Part shown: in pieces, positions 26,054 to 34,817 of the stretch
How the letters are laid out: the number at the start of each line of letters is the position of its first letter
How positions within the stretch are numbered: position 1 is the stretch's first letter
Source of the DNA: Isosphaeraceae bacterium
GTDB lineage: Bacteria > Planctomycetota > Planctomycetia > Isosphaerales > Isosphaeraceae
Direction: 5' to 3'
Length of the DNA: 46,780 bases
Assembly (NCBI GenBank): GCA_021324445.1
Contig: JAJPJC010000265.1
Coordinates: 1-46,780 of the forward strand
Program-made: the position numbers and the translations under genes
Notes under the pieces: generated by a model
Database searches by the model: none
What the model was told of the DNA's origin: nothing
The model's input: only the letters and a program-made list of their open reading frames with translations

Positions 26054-27976
26054 ATGGCGCGCGCTCGAAGGCGAATCGGAGCTGGAATCGTCCTGTCCTG
26101 GGTCACCTCGATGGCAGCGGCAACCGCGGCCGGCGCAGGCGACCGGACCCTATCCTTGAGCTGGGACAAGGAGATGTTGACCATCCACGGGGCGCACCTC
26201 CCCGGTGGCGCGCTCGAGGTCTGGTACATCGAGGCATTTTGCCGGCCGGGCTCGACCCGTCGGGATTGGAAACAGACGGTGATCCCGCACCAGACGAAGC
26301 TCGTCGAGTCCAGCCCGGACGGCCGTCAGCTCCGGCTCCAGTCGCGCCTGGAGGACGGCGTCGTGGTCGACCACGAGATCCGAGCCGGTCGCGATGAAGT
26401 GGAGTTCCGGGTGGTCGCGACCAACCCCACGCGGATCGACTCGCAGGCGCACTGGGCCCAGCCTTGCATCCGCGTCGAGCGGTACGCCGGCACGAAGGCG
26501 GAACGCGCCTCGGAGGCCTACCTGCCGCGCTGCTTCCTCTACCGCGACGGCCGGCCGACTCGCCTGCCCACGACGCCCTGGGCTCGCTCGGCGCTGTACA
26601 CTCCCGGCCAGGTCTGGTGCCCCGAGGGCGTCAACCGCAACGACGTCAACCCGCGGCCATTAAGCTCGATTCTCCCCTCCAACGGACTGATCGGCTGCGT
26701 CTCGGCTGACGGGCAGGAGCTGCTAGCGACGGCCTGGGAGCCCTACCAGGAGCTGTTCCAGGGCGTCATCGTCTGCCTTCATTCCGACTTCCGGATCGGC
26801 GGCCTGAAGCCGGGCGAATCGAAGACCATCCGCGGTAAGATCTACCTGATGCCGGCCGATTTCCCGGCCCTGGAGGCGCGGTACCGCCAGGATTTCCCGG
26901 AACAGTCGCGGCGGGCTCCCGGGGCCACGACCGGCGCGCCGGCCCGGACACTCCTCGAGTTCGGCTGGGACGAGCCGGGCACGAGCTTCCTGCGCCGGCA
27001 TCTGGCCCAGCTCGAGGCGACGCCGTTCGACGGCTGCGTCTTCCACGTCGAGGCGCGCCGAGCCCAAGGATCGCCCGCGAGCCTCACCTGGCTCGGCTGG
27101 GGCCGGCGGACGTTCACGCGGGATGAGCTCGAGCCGGCGCGCCAGGACCTGGAGTCGATTGCCGCGACCGGAACACGATTCCGTCACAATTTCCTCCGGT
27201 TCAACGTGACGCCGGCCGACCTCGACTGGTTCGATGACTACGGGTCGGTCGTGAGCAATGCCCGCCTGGCCGCCCAGCTCGCGCGGGCGGGAAACGGCCG
27301 TGGAATCCTCCTCGATACCGAGCAATATGAGGGGCACCTCTTCGACTACGCGAAGCAGCGCCACGCGGAGCGACGCACCTGGTCCGACTACGCGGACCAG
27401 GCCCGTCGACGCGGTCGGGAGGTGATGGCGGCCTTCCAGGACGGCTTCCCCGACCTGACCGTGTTCTTGACCTTCGGGCATAGCCTGCTCTGGAAGCAGA
27501 GCGACCAGGGGAAGAAACCGCTGGCCGAGTGCCGCTACGGACTCCTCGTCCCCTTCCTCAATGGCATGATCGACGCCGCCGAGGGGAAGGCCCGGATCGT
27601 CGACGGCCACGAGATGTCCTACGGCTATCGCGACGCCGGCGCCTTCATCCGGGCCCACCGGGCCATCGCGGCCGACGCCGCGGCCCTGGCCGCCGACCGC
27701 GCGGCCTATCACCGCGTGGTCTCTGCCGGCTTCGGACTCTGGCTCGATTACGACTGGCGGAAAAAAAAGTGGCAAACCGACGACCTCGAGAAGAACTACT
27801 TCTCCCCCGCCCGGCTCGAGACCAGCCTCCGCGCGGCGCTGGAACAAGCTGATGAGTTCGTCTGGATCTACACCGAGACGCCCCGCTGGTGGTCGGAGCA
27901 GGGTGGAGCGATCAAACTGCCGCCGGCTTATGTCGAGACGGTGCGGCGCGTCCGGCGGGCGCTGGTGGGAGAGTGA
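26054..27976 (+). CDS. Large secreted protein of unknown function, possible TIM-barrel glycosidase
   Basis: This encodes 640 aa with a signal peptide (about 1-28) and GGAGGG six bases before the ATG. Residues 30-290 are beta-rich, with features of a carbohydrate-binding or galactose-mutarotase-like sandwich (VDHEIRAGRDEVEFRVVATNPT). Residues 300-635 alternate strands and helices like a TIM barrel, with acidic candidates in GILLDTEQYEGHLFDY, LWLDYDW and FVWIYTETPRWW. That pattern suggests a glycoside hydrolase, but no named family is recognised. An A8 run at 27761-27768 is in frame (RKKKW) and might promote slippage. It sits 35 bases after the VanZ-like gene. Confidence 0.7.
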   Translation: MARARRRIGAGIVLSWVTSMAAATAAGAGDRTLSLSWDKEMLTIHGAHLPGGALEVWYIEAFCRPGSTRRDWKQTVIPHQTKLVESSPDGRQLRLQSRLEDGVVVDHEIRAGRDEVEFRVVATNPTRIDSQAHWAQPCIRVERYAGTKAERASEAYLPRCFLYRDGRPTRLPTTPWARSALYTPGQVWCPEGVNRNDVNPRPLSSILPSNGLIGCVSADGQELLATAWEPYQELFQGVIVCLHSDFRIGGLKPGESKTIRGKIYLMPADFPALEARYRQDFPEQSRRAPGATTGAPARTLLEFGWDEPGTSFLRRHLAQLEATPFDGCVFHVEARRAQGSPASLTWLGWGRRTFTRDELEPARQDLESIAATGTRFRHNFLRFNVTPADLDWFDDYGSVVSNARLAAQLARAGNGRGILLDTEQYEGHLFDYAKQRHAERRTWSDYADQARRRGREVMAAFQDGFPDLTVFLTFGHSLLWKQSDQGKKPLAECRYGLLVPFLNGMIDAAEGKARIVDGHEMSYGYRDAGAFIRAHRAIAADAAALAADRAAYHRVVSAGFGLWLDYDWRKKKWQTDDLEKNYFSPARLETSLRAALEQADEFVWIYTETPRWWSEQGGAIKLPPAYVETVRRVRRALVGE

Positions 27977-28030
27977 TCGGACTTGTGGTAGGATGGGGGA
28001 TCTCAATCCACCTCCTGGGGCGAGCGCATC

Positions 28031-28285
28031 ATGCAACTACGCAGATTATCCGAGCTGGAACAGCGGATGACGGAGGACTCCAATTGGGGTCAACACGCTC
28101 CAGAAGTGCAGGAAAACCCTGATTATTACGGGAAGCTGGTGGTGTTGCATAACAAGCGGATCATCGCGGCCGGCGATGACCGGCAAGCCCTGGTTGAACA
28201 CGCAGCGAAGGAGGTCGGGGTGCCATGGCAGCATCTCGTGGTGGTCCTCGTGCCGGATCCCGGGATGTGGGAAATCCCCCATTGA
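28031..28285 (+). CDS. Small conserved protein (ends VVLVPDPGMWEIPH)
   Basis: This encodes 84 aa: MQLRRLSELEQRM, then NPDYYGKLVVLHNKRIIAAGDD, then GVPWQHLVVVLVPDPGMW. It resembles the DUF5678-type small proteins that in planctomycetes lie directly upstream of a retropepsin-like gene, as here (25-base gap). GGGGCGAG precedes the ATG. Its function is unknown; co-transcription with the protease-like gene is likely. Confidence 0.7.
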   Translation: MQLRRLSELEQRMTEDSNWGQHAPEVQENPDYYGKLVVLHNKRIIAAGDDRQALVEHAAKEVGVPWQHLVVVLVPDPGMWEIPH

Positions 28286-28310
28286 GTGATCACCCTGAGT
28301 TGGAGGAAGC

Positions 28311-28778
28311 ATGGCTTCTCCCTCGAACTGGGCCAGGACCCCTGTGGGATGGTCGATCCGACAGATCTCTTTGAGCGGGATCTCATTCCCGGTGGCGCGC
28401 CTCGTGGTGCAACTCTATTTCGGTACCAAGCCTCCAGGCTCCGCGTCCGCCCAAGAACCTTGCTGGCTGGACACAGGCGCGCCGCTCTCCGTGGTGCCAT
28501 ACTACCTTCATCACCAACGCCTGGTTTGGTAGCCGATCCCAGGCGGGCGGACGAGTTGGGCGGGCCAACCATGCGATCTGGGTCGGATTGATTTCTGGTT
28601 CATGACCGACCAGCCGCCGCTTCTCCACGGTCCCTTGTCACTGCTGGCCAAGTTCGCCCAGAGCGATCCGCCTGGGCAGAAGACCCCAATCCTGCTCGGC
28701 CTGGAATTCTTCCTGTCCCACGGGGCTGAGCTCCAGCTCCCGCTGCCGCCGCGGGATGGGAGTATCCTTCTGCCGTGA
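28311..28778 (+). pseudogene. Retropepsin-like aspartic protease gene interrupted by one in-frame TAG
   Basis: The ATG has an excellent GGAGGAAGC site. The frame reads 73 codons to TAG at 28530-28532 and then continues in the same frame to TGA at 28776-28778 (155 residues plus stop in all). The protease motif LDTGAPLSVVP has D54-T-G. The second half carries SLLAKFAQSDPP and ILLGLEFFLSHGAELQLP, the family's C-terminal motifs, after the stop. One base change (TAG from CAG, giving LVWQP) would restore the gene. Truncation after codon 73 removes the second half of the fold, so activity is unlikely unless the stop is read through. The role of these proteins is not known. Confidence 0.75.
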
Positions 28779-28784
28779 GCCGGC

Positions 28785-31700
28785 TCAGACGCTGGTCTCG
28801 GTCGACTCGCTGCTGATCCGTGAGAACCCCGGCGCGTACATGCCGGCCCAGCGTGCCGGTACGACGATCCCCTGGTCGCGCATCCAGAGCTCCGCGTCGT
28901 CGCGGAGCGCGCGGGTCTCGTCGCCGGCCTGGACTTCGCCGAGCCGGAACCGCATGATCTGGGCGTTGAGCGGCATCTCGGCCTGGTCATAAAGTCTCGC
29001 GGCCGAGTCGAGCTCGGCGCCGCAGCGCGCTGCGTCTTCCTCGCACGCGGCGATGGCGGCGCGCACGTAATGGGCATGGGCCACGGCCCAAGGTTGTCCT
29101 TCGCGCTGGAGCCTCTGGGCGTCCCTCCTGGCCTGGAGGAGCAAGGGCGCGGGCTGATCGGACCGTTCCGCCACAGCGATCGCGCACCGCGCCCGCAGCT
29201 CGAGCATCTGGATGCGGATCACCTGGACGCGGAAGAGCAACGAGCGACCATACTGGGGCCAGAGCGTGTTGAGGCGCACCCACGCGCGGGAAAGGTCGCC
29301 GCGATAGAGGTCCAGGTAGATCAGCGAATCGAACGCGTTGGAGTGCTGGAGGTTGAAGGGCTGACCGCCGCGACGGCTGAGCCGCTCCTCGAGCTCCGCC
29401 TCCAGCTCGGGTTGCTGGTTGGCGGCCAGCTTGATGATGGTCATGGGGAACGTGGTCAGCGTGGCGGTGGCGTACAGATCGCCGCGTTCCTGGGCCTCGC
29501 GGAGCAGCACGGTCCATCGGCGTTTGAGCTCGGCCAGCTGGCCCATCTGCCAGAGCGCCCAGAGGGCGAAGTTGTGCCCGGTATCGCGTTCCCAGGCGAC
29601 GCCCGTGCAATGGTTGCGGAAGAGCCGCTCGGCCTCGTCGAGCGACGCCTGGGAGGCCTGCCAGCGTCCGAACAAGTACGAGCTGACGCCCCGGACCAGC
29701 TGGACCATCCCGCGGGCCTGCGGCGACTGGAGTTCTTCAGCCAGGGTCGCGGCGGTCTTGAGCAGGGCGGTGACCTGGGGTTGCGCGGTGACTCCGACCG
29801 TGGCTCGATGCGCGGCCTCCATGGCGAGGGCACGGGCGATCCGGAAGGGCTCGCCGGCCCGCAGCGCCAGCAGCAGCCCTCGGGTCTGGAACTCGGCGCC
29901 GCGCACCGGCTCGATCACGCTCAAACCCGCGACGGCCGACCAGCAGAGGTCGATCCGGGTCAGCTCCATCGGAGAGATCTCGCTGTCGTCGCGGGCCCGG
30001 AACCGCGCGCCGCGAAGCCGGAGCAAGGCCCGATGCCAGATCAGCGAAGCCAGGGCGCCTCGAGTCGTCTCGGGCATGGTCATGCCCAGCAGGCGGAAGA
30101 GCGTGCGGAGCAGGGCCAACCCTTCCTCGAGGTGCCCGCTGATCAAGAGCTGGGTCGAGGCCAGCCGCTTCAGCTCCAGGGTCTCGGCTGCCGGCGCGGA
30201 TTCCGATGCCGTCAGGTAGGCCTCGGCCGCGTCGGCCCCGCGGCCGGCGTTGGCCAGGGCGTCGCCCAACCTCCTCCAGAGCGATCGCGCCTGGGCCGGC
30301 GGACCCGGCTCCAGCTCCAGCGCGATCCGATAGAGCCCCGCCGCGTGGTCGAACGCCAGGGCCGCGGCCGCCAGGTCGGCCCCCTGAGTGTAGTAGTCGC
30401 GCGCGCGGGCCAGGTCGCCGGCGCCGCGAGAGTGCTCGGCGAGGACCTCGGGGTCGACCGCCCCGGCGGTGGACAACACCAGCGCCAGCCGTTGGTGGTG
30501 CCATCGGACGAGGTCCGCCGCCAGGTGGGCCACGACCGTCTCCCGGATCCGGTCGTGATAGGTCTCGATCGCCTCGTGCTCGGCTTCACCGATGCACCGG
30601 ACCAGCCGCGCGGCGCGGAGTGAGGCCAGGGCCGCCCGGCCGCCGGCACCCAGCTCGGTGGCCTGGAAGGCCAGGGCCTGGCGGATCGGACGACCCGAGA
30701 CCGCCACGCCTCCCAGCAGGCGCTGCGCCTCCTCCGGCTGGCCCTGGATCCGCGCCCAGAGCACTTCGTCGAGATCCAGCCGGCCGATCGCGTCCCAGCG
30801 ATCGGTCACCGCGCCGGCCTGGATGTGCTTGATCAGCTCGTCGATGAACAGGGGGTTCCCCCCCGACTCGCGCGCCACCATGTGGGCCTGGGCGCGGGCG
30901 AGGGCATCCTCGCGCCCCAGCAGGACGAGTGCCAGCTCGCGCGCCTCGGACTGGGGAAGCTCCTCGACGGCCAGCTCGCGGTGGTCCAATCCCGACCAGC
31001 CGCCGCCGGCAATCGACTTGCGGATCTCCCTGAGGAAGGGGCTGCCCTCGGCGTCTTCCGACCGAAAGCAGCCGAGGAACAGCATCACCGGCGTCGGCGG
31101 CGAGCCGAGCAAGTCCGACAAGAGGATGGCGCTGTCGACGTCGCCCCATTGGAGGTCGTCGATGGCCAGCACCAGCGGGGTCCGCTCTCCCAGCCGCTGG
31201 AGGAGCTGGCGCAGCCCCGCGACGGCACGCCGGCGGACTTGCTGCGGGTCGGGCAACTCGCCGGCGCCGCGCCGCGCCAGGACCACGGCCTCGACGCTCT
31301 GCAAGACCGGGAAGACGCGGGCCAGGAACGTCACGTCGTCGGGCACCAGCGCCTGGACGGCTCGCGGCGGCAGCCCCTTGAGGTGCCGGGCGAGGGCGTC
31401 GATCAGGCTGTCCAGGGCCTTGTAGGGGACCGACTCACGCTCGTAGCACCGCCCGGAGAGGATCACCGCTTCGTCCCGTGCGATCCCGTCCTCGAGGAAG
31501 GACCGGATCAGGGTGGTCTTGCCGGTACCGGTTCGGCCGAAGACGAAGACGGTCTGGCTGCGGCCGCGACTCATCTGGGAGAAGGCCGTCTCCAGCACCT
31601 TCAGGTGCCGCGATCGTCCGATCAGGGGCAAGACGCGATTCGGCTGGGACACCGCGCGGGAGCCCTGGGCCTGGCCGCTCAGCCGCGCGATGATCTCACG

Positions 31701-33071
31701 CCCGGGGGGTCGGAGCACCGGGTCGCGCTCGAGCAGCTCGACGCAGAGCCGCACCAGGTCCGCCGGCAGGTCCTCGACCAGGGAAGCCGGTGACGGCGGG
31801 GACTGGGTCCGCTTGGCGATCATCAACTCCTGAGGCGAGCCCAGGAACGGAAGCTGACCGGTGAGGACCTCGTAAAGAATCACGCCGACGCTGTACCAAT
31901 CGCTCGCGGGCGTGATGGCCAGCCCGGCCGCTTGCTCCGGCGACATGTGGGCCAGCGTGCCGACGACCTGACGGTCCCGGCTGCGATGCCGACCCGAGCG
32001 CTCCAGGTCGGCGGTCAGCCCGAAGTCGAGCAAGACGACGCGCCCCGCGAACGTCATCAGAACGTTCGTGGGCTTGATGTCGCGGTGCAGCTTTCCCGAC
32101 TGGTGCAGCGCGTCGACCCCCTCGGCGAGCTGCCGCAGCCCATCACGGAGCCGGGCCTCGTCGAAGGGGTGTCCCTCGGGGTTCATCCCGCACGAGCCGG
32201 CAGCGGGTCGCCGGCGCACGGCGGTGACGAAATCGCACCCCTCGACCAGCTCCATGGTGAAGAACCAGCGGTCGTCGACGGCGAACAGCTCGTAGAGGTT
32301 GACCAGATTGGGGTGGGCGATGTCGCAAAGCGCGCGGAATTCCTGCTTGAACCGGACCAGGGCGCCCGGGTCGACCCGCCGCATCGTCTTGAGGGCGACC
32401 AGCTCCCCGCGCTTCTGATCGTAGGCCTCGTAGACCACCCCCATTCCCCCGGCGCCCAGGCGGCGGACGAGCGTGAACCGCACCGCGTTGAGCATGGCCT
32501 TGAGGCCCTCGGCCTCGGACTGGAGATGATGGTTCTCGTCCAGCTCGTAGGACAGCCGGTCGGGCTCGACTGTCCGGTTCGCGCTCCCCCGATCCCGGGT
32601 GCTGGGCAAGCCGCTTTCGGGGCTCGACATCGGCCGGGTGGGGGCGATCTCGGCCCCAGGGGCGGTCTGGTCTGGGTCGGTGTCGTCGCGTGGCAATTCC
32701 GCCGGGAACTCGACCGCCTCGGTGGGCACCTCCGAGAGCGAACCGGCCGGCTGTCCCGAGATCGTCTCGTTCAGCCGCAGGGCCGACCGGCGGCGCTCCT
32801 GACGCTCGCCATCGACCAGCGCACGGATGAGCTCACCCCGCTCGGCGATGTCGGGGAACGCCGAGAGGTAGACCCGCAACGGCAGCGGTTGACCGCGCAG
32901 CCACCGATGGTGCTGGTCGACCAGCAGGACGTCGAGCCGGTCCGTGCAGGGAACATCGCGATGCGACGACAGGAAGCTGAAGACGTCCGGCGCAGACTGC
33001 CCGGCCTCCCAGAGCTGGGAGAAGCGCACGGCCAGGCGCTCGTTCTCCATCGTGCCTGCGCTCGCATCCAT
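28785..33071 (-). CDS. Ser/Thr protein kinase fused to an AAA-type ATPase and helical repeats
   Basis: This encodes 1428 aa. Residues 1-195 are a helical leader and a low-complexity linker. A Hanks-type kinase covers about 195-455: GAGGMG loop, VALK lysine, HRDIKPTN near 328, DFGL near 350 and SPEQAAG. A predictive ATPase follows, with Walker A GRTGTGKT near 510 and Walker B LVLAIDDLQWGD near 627. The rest (about 790-1390) is alpha-helical with TPR-like pairs. No membrane segment is seen, so it is probably a cytoplasmic signalling protein resembling bacterial kinase-AAA-TPR sensors. The start is ambiguous; 33071 is chosen over 33050 and 33110. It converges with the retropepsin gene, six bases apart. 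Confidence 0.88.
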   Translation of the reverse strand: MDASAGTMENERLAVRFSQLWEAGQSAPDVFSFLSSHRDVPCTDRLDVLLVDQHHRWLRGQPLPLRVYLSAFPDIAERGELIRALVDGERQERRRSALRLNETISGQPAGSLSEVPTEAVEFPAELPRDDTDPDQTAPGAEIAPTRPMSSPESGLPSTRDRGSANRTVEPDRLSYELDENHHLQSEAEGLKAMLNAVRFTLVRRLGAGGMGVVYEAYDQKRGELVALKTMRRVDPGALVRFKQEFRALCDIAHPNLVNLYELFAVDDRWFFTMELVEGCDFVTAVRRRPAAGSCGMNPEGHPFDEARLRDGLRQLAEGVDALHQSGKLHRDIKPTNVLMTFAGRVVLLDFGLTADLERSGRHRSRDRQVVGTLAHMSPEQAAGLAITPASDWYSVGVILYEVLTGQLPFLGSPQELMIAKRTQSPPSPASLVEDLPADLVRLCVELLERDPVLRPPGREIIARLSGQAQGSRAVSQPNRVLPLIGRSRHLKVLETAFSQMSRGRSQTVFVFGRTGTGKTTLIRSFLEDGIARDEAVILSGRCYERESVPYKALDSLIDALARHLKGLPPRAVQALVPDDVTFLARVFPVLQSVEAVVLARRGAGELPDPQQVRRRAVAGLRQLLQRLGERTPLVLAIDDLQWGDVDSAILLSDLLGSPPTPVMLFLGCFRSEDAEGSPFLREIRKSIAGGGWSGLDHRELAVEELPQSEARELALVLLGREDALARAQAHMVARESGGNPLFIDELIKHIQAGAVTDRWDAIGRLDLDEVLWARIQGQPEEAQRLLGGVAVSGRPIRQALAFQATELGAGGRAALASLRAARLVRCIGEAEHEAIETYHDRIRETVVAHLAADLVRWHHQRLALVLSTAGAVDPEVLAEHSRGAGDLARARDYYTQGADLAAAALAFDHAAGLYRIALELEPGPPAQARSLWRRLGDALANAGRGADAAEAYLTASESAPAAETLELKRLASTQLLISGHLEEGLALLRTLFRLLGMTMPETTRGALASLIWHRALLRLRGARFRARDDSEISPMELTRIDLCWSAVAGLSVIEPVRGAEFQTRGLLLALRAGEPFRIARALAMEAAHRATVGVTAQPQVTALLKTAATLAEELQSPQARGMVQLVRGVSSYLFGRWQASQASLDEAERLFRNHCTGVAWERDTGHNFALWALWQMGQLAELKRRWTVLLREAQERGDLYATATLTTFPMTIIKLAANQQPELEAELEERLSRRGGQPFNLQHSNAFDSLIYLDLYRGDLSRAWVRLNTLWPQYGRSLLFRVQVIRIQMLELRARCAIAVAERSDQPAPLLLQARRDAQRLQREGQPWAVAHAHYVRAAIAACEEDAARCGAELDSAARLYDQAEMPLNAQIMRFRLGEVQAGDETRALRDDAELWMRDQGIVVPARWAGMYAPGFSRISSESTETSV

Positions 33072-33124
33072 CGGCCGCAAGTCCCTCGTCGCCCCTGGGG
33101 ATCCCCGCACCCGGCCACCGCTCT

Positions 33125-33154
33125 AGGATACGGACCGGGCGTCAGGGCGATCAA
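33125..33154 (-). promoter_or_regulatory. Candidate promoter for the kinase gene
   Basis: On the minus strand TTGATC (33149-33154), an 18-base spacer and TATCCT (33125-33130) lie about 55 bases upstream of the ATG at 33071. Each box matches four of six consensus bases. Confidence 0.3.
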
Positions 33155-33221
33155 TCGCGCACCCGATCGGCATCGGACCCGAGCCGACGATCCGACTCCT
33201 GCCATCCTTGACTCCATCGCT

Positions 33222-34817
33222 TCAGCGGTCGTCCTCGACGGCGGCCGCCGTGAACTCGGGGATCTCGACGCGGGGGCTGACCGGGGCGGGATGGGCGGCG
33301 GCCGATTGGGCGGCGACCCGGGCCGTCGCCGCCACCGGCGTCCAGAACAGCCCCAGGACGACCGTAAGGCCGGCGCAGGCCCCCACCGCCGCGGCGACCG
33401 GCCAGCCGCCGCGGATCTGAACGGGCTCCCGTTCCTGGTCCGGACTGAGATACATCAGCACGACGATGCGGAGGTAGTAATAGGCGCCGATGGCTGCATT
33501 CAACACGCCGATCACCGCCAAGAGCGGGAACCACCACCGCTCATCGGCGGTCTGTGCAGCCAGGGCCGCGGTGAAGATCTCGAACTTGGCCCAGAAGCCC
33601 ATCAAGGGAGGGATGCCGCTCAGGCTGAGCAGGCAGATGGCCAGCGCGATCGCCGGCCAGGGCCGGGTCCAACCCAGGCCGGCCAGGTCCTCCACGCGCT
33701 CGACCGGCCGATCCGGGAGCCGCAGGCCGATGATCACGCCGAAGGTCCCCAGCGTCATCAGCGCGTAGGCGACCAGGTAGAACAGGATGCCTTCGCTGCC
33801 GTGATAGAGCAGGGTGGCGCGCTGGCCGTTGGCGAAGGCGACGGCCACGCCGATCATCAAGTAGCCCGCATGCGCGATCGAGGAGTAGGCCAGGAGCCGC
33901 TTGAGATTCTCCTGGAGCAAGGCCAGGAAGTTGCCCAGCGTCATGGTTGCCGCCGCGATGACCCAGCAGAGGATGATCGCCTTCACGACCAGGGGCTCGG
34001 TGGCGATCGAGAACACCGCGGTCACGGCGCGGAGGATCGCCAGGAACCCGACCGCCTTGGGCACCCAGGCCAGCAGCGCGGCGATCACCATCGGCGACCC
34101 CTGGTAGACATCCGGCGCGTAGGATTGGAGCGGGACGGCGGCCACCCGGAAGCAGAGTCCGGCCATCACGAAGACAATCGCGATCAGCCCGAGCTGGGGG
34201 TGGGGGATGTACCGCAGCTTCTCGATCAGGAACGTCACGGCCTTCAAGTTGCTGATCCCCGTCGTCCCATAGAGGAACGCCAGGCCGTAGAGCAGCAGGC
34301 CCGAGGCGAAAATACTGAGGAAGAAGTACTTGGTCGCGGCCTCGCGCGTGGCCGCATCGCGCCTCGAGAGATACAGCAGCAAGTAGGTGGGCATGCTCAC
34401 CAGCTCGAGCCCGACGAAGAGGAACACCAGCTCATTCGCCGCGGCTACGAGCATGGCACCGGCGTCGATCATCAGCAGGGCCCCGAAGAATTCCCCGGCG
34501 CGGTCGTCGGCGGGTTCCTCGTGCGCCAGCCCGATCACGATCAAGCCGGTCAGGAGCAGGACCAGCCGCGCCCAGAACGACAGGTCGTCATTCAGGGCGA
34601 CGGAGGCATACATGTCGGTCTCCTGCTGCGAGACAGCCACCAGCGCGGTGAGGGCGGCGAGCAGGGCGCAGACGCCGACATAGCACCATCGCCGCCGCGG
34701 CTGCTGGAGGAAGGCCGACGCCGTCATCATGCCGATGGCGGTCAGGAGCAGGATGATCTCGGGGAGCAGGATCAGGGCCGTCTGCTGCGCGGCCGCGAAC
34801 GCATTCTCAGCCATCAT
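33222..34817 (-). CDS. nuoN: NADH-quinone oxidoreductase subunit N
   Basis: This encodes 531 aa, an antiporter-like membrane subunit of complex I that helps pump protons. Many transmembrane helices are visible from LILLPEIILLLTAIGM onward. The conserved channel region with YLLLYLSRRDAATREAATKYFFLSIFASGLLLYG and the downstream FRVAAVPLQSYAPDVYQGSP are NuoN hallmarks; the Lys in TKYF is the proton-channel lysine region. A soluble Pro/Ala-rich tail ends the protein. Its ATG overlaps the nuoM stop (ATGA at 34817-34814). It is the last gene of the cluster. Confidence 0.95.
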   Translation of the reverse strand: MMAENAFAAAQQTALILLPEIILLLTAIGMMTASAFLQQPRRRWCYVGVCALLAALTALVAVSQQETDMYASVALNDDLSFWARLVLLLTGLIVIGLAHEEPADDRAGEFFGALLMIDAGAMLVAAANELVFLFVGLELVSMPTYLLLYLSRRDAATREAATKYFFLSIFASGLLLYGLAFLYGTTGISNLKAVTFLIEKLRYIPHPQLGLIAIVFVMAGLCFRVAAVPLQSYAPDVYQGSPMVIAALLAWVPKAVGFLAILRAVTAVFSIATEPLVVKAIILCWVIAAATMTLGNFLALLQENLKRLLAYSSIAHAGYLMIGVAVAFANGQRATLLYHGSEGILFYLVAYALMTLGTFGVIIGLRLPDRPVERVEDLAGLGWTRPWPAIALAICLLSLSGIPPLMGFWAKFEIFTAALAAQTADERWWFPLLAVIGVLNAAIGAYYYLRIVVLMYLSPDQEREPVQIRGGWPVAAAVGACAGLTVVLGLFWTPVAATARVAAQSAAAHPAPVSPRVEIPEFTAAAVEDDR

